A stretch of DNA of 22,732 nucleotides, taken from Natronohydrobacter sp. (GTDB lineage: Bacteria; Pseudomonadota; Alphaproteobacteria; Rhodobacterales; Rhodobacteraceae). The position numbers and the translations under genes are program-made. Positions 22,555 to 22,732 of the stretch are shown here, piece by piece (within the stretch, counting starts at the first letter, position 1; each line of letters begins with the position of its first letter). The DNA lies in the NCBI GenBank assembly GCA_007118445.1, contig SKRP01000006.1, positions 1-22,732 on the forward strand, given 5' to 3'. A model generated the notes under the pieces. It searched no databases and was not told where the DNA came from. It worked only from the letters and a program-made list of their open reading frames with translations.

Positions 22555-22732
22555 ATGGTGAAACGCGCTTTTGTTCTGCTGTTTTGTATCGGGGCCACCA
22601 TGGCCCCGGTCACAGCCTCTTCGCAGGCGGTCCCGATTGGTGATGCTGAGGCCGGTGCCGAAATCTATCGTCGCGAATGTGCCAGTTGCCACCAGATCGG
22701 TGACGGAGCTGTGCACCGGATCGGGCCGCATC
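22555..22732 (+). CDS. soxE: c-type cytochrome in the soxE position, 5' part only
   Basis: The first 59 residues of an exported cytochrome c: signal peptide MVKRAFVLLFCIGATMAPVTASSQA, then one haem site CASCHQIGDGAVHRIGPH (Cys42, Cys45, His46). The haem region resembles the second domain of SoxD and class I cytochromes of the c550 type. The gene runs off the right edge, so a second haem, expected for SoxE, cannot be confirmed. GGGAGG ends one base before ATG 22555 and four bases before an in-frame GTG at 22558, so GTG may be the true start. The position right after soxD matches soxE of Paracoccus, and the likely role is accepting electrons from SoxCD or SoxXA. A monohaem c550/c552-type cytochrome is the alternative. 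Confidence 0.75.
   Translation, partial: MVKRAFVLLFCIGATMAPVTASSQAVPIGDAEAGAEIYRRECASCHQIGDGAVHRIGPH

Overview
The window is GC-rich, gene-dense DNA. Several features point to an alphaproteobacterium of the Rhodobacterales/Rhodobacteraceae type: a complete Sox thiosulfate-oxidation cluster in the Paracoccus/Rhodovulum arrangement, an xseB-ispA-dxs run headed by a histone-deacetylase-family gene, and MeaB. A purple or aerobic-anoxygenic sulfur-oxidising relative (Rhodobaca or Roseinatronobacter type) is possible, but the genus cannot be settled from this stretch.

Layout. Positions 1-2540 (minus strand) hold the 5' part of an M20 peptidase/amidohydrolase, then two exported metallo-beta-lactamase-fold proteins whose order and lengths resemble SoxG and SoxH. 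Positions 2677-4781 (minus) hold an HU-type DNA-binding protein with a strong terminator and AMP nucleosidase (amn). Positions 4910-8903 (plus) hold a tightly packed operon: deacetylase-family hydrolase, xseB, ispA and dxs, with two ATGA stop/start overlaps. After a 316-base gene-free stretch, 9220-10167 (minus) encodes an RTX-repeat calcium-binding protein. Positions 10439-12357 (plus) carry rpsO, meaB and rpmB, with clear hairpin terminators after both ribosomal genes.

From 12402 to the right edge everything belongs to the Sox system. On the minus strand are soxS (thioredoxin), soxR (ArsR-type repressor) and soxT (YeeE/YedE sulfur-compound transporter). Divergently on the plus strand are soxV (CcdA-type electron transporter), soxW (thioredoxin), soxX, soxY, soxZ, soxA, soxB, soxC, soxD and the start of a c-type cytochrome in the soxE position. 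The soxS-soxV and soxW-soxX gaps both contain AT-rich inverted repeats built on CATA/TATG half sites, which are good candidates for SoxR operators. A 14-bp perfect hairpin followed at a distance by a U-tract separates soxXYZA from soxBCD.

How the genes work together. SoxXA couples thiosulfate to the C-terminal Cys of SoxY (in SoxYZ), SoxB hydrolyses off sulfate, and SoxCD oxidises the remaining sulfane sulfur. Electrons leave through c-type cytochromes. SoxV, SoxW and SoxS keep periplasmic thiols (probably the SoxY Cys) reduced. SoxT probably moves a sulfur signal or substrate across the membrane, and SoxR represses the cluster. Having soxC and soxD predicts full oxidation to sulfate without stored sulfur globules. 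I see no wholly new system. The points most worth checking are a SoxR lacking the usual two sensor cysteines, an IspA with Asn in place of the chain-length-determining Tyr, an MBL protein that has lost its HxHxDH motif, the paired operator-like repeats, and an alternative-pairing hairpin upstream of soxB.
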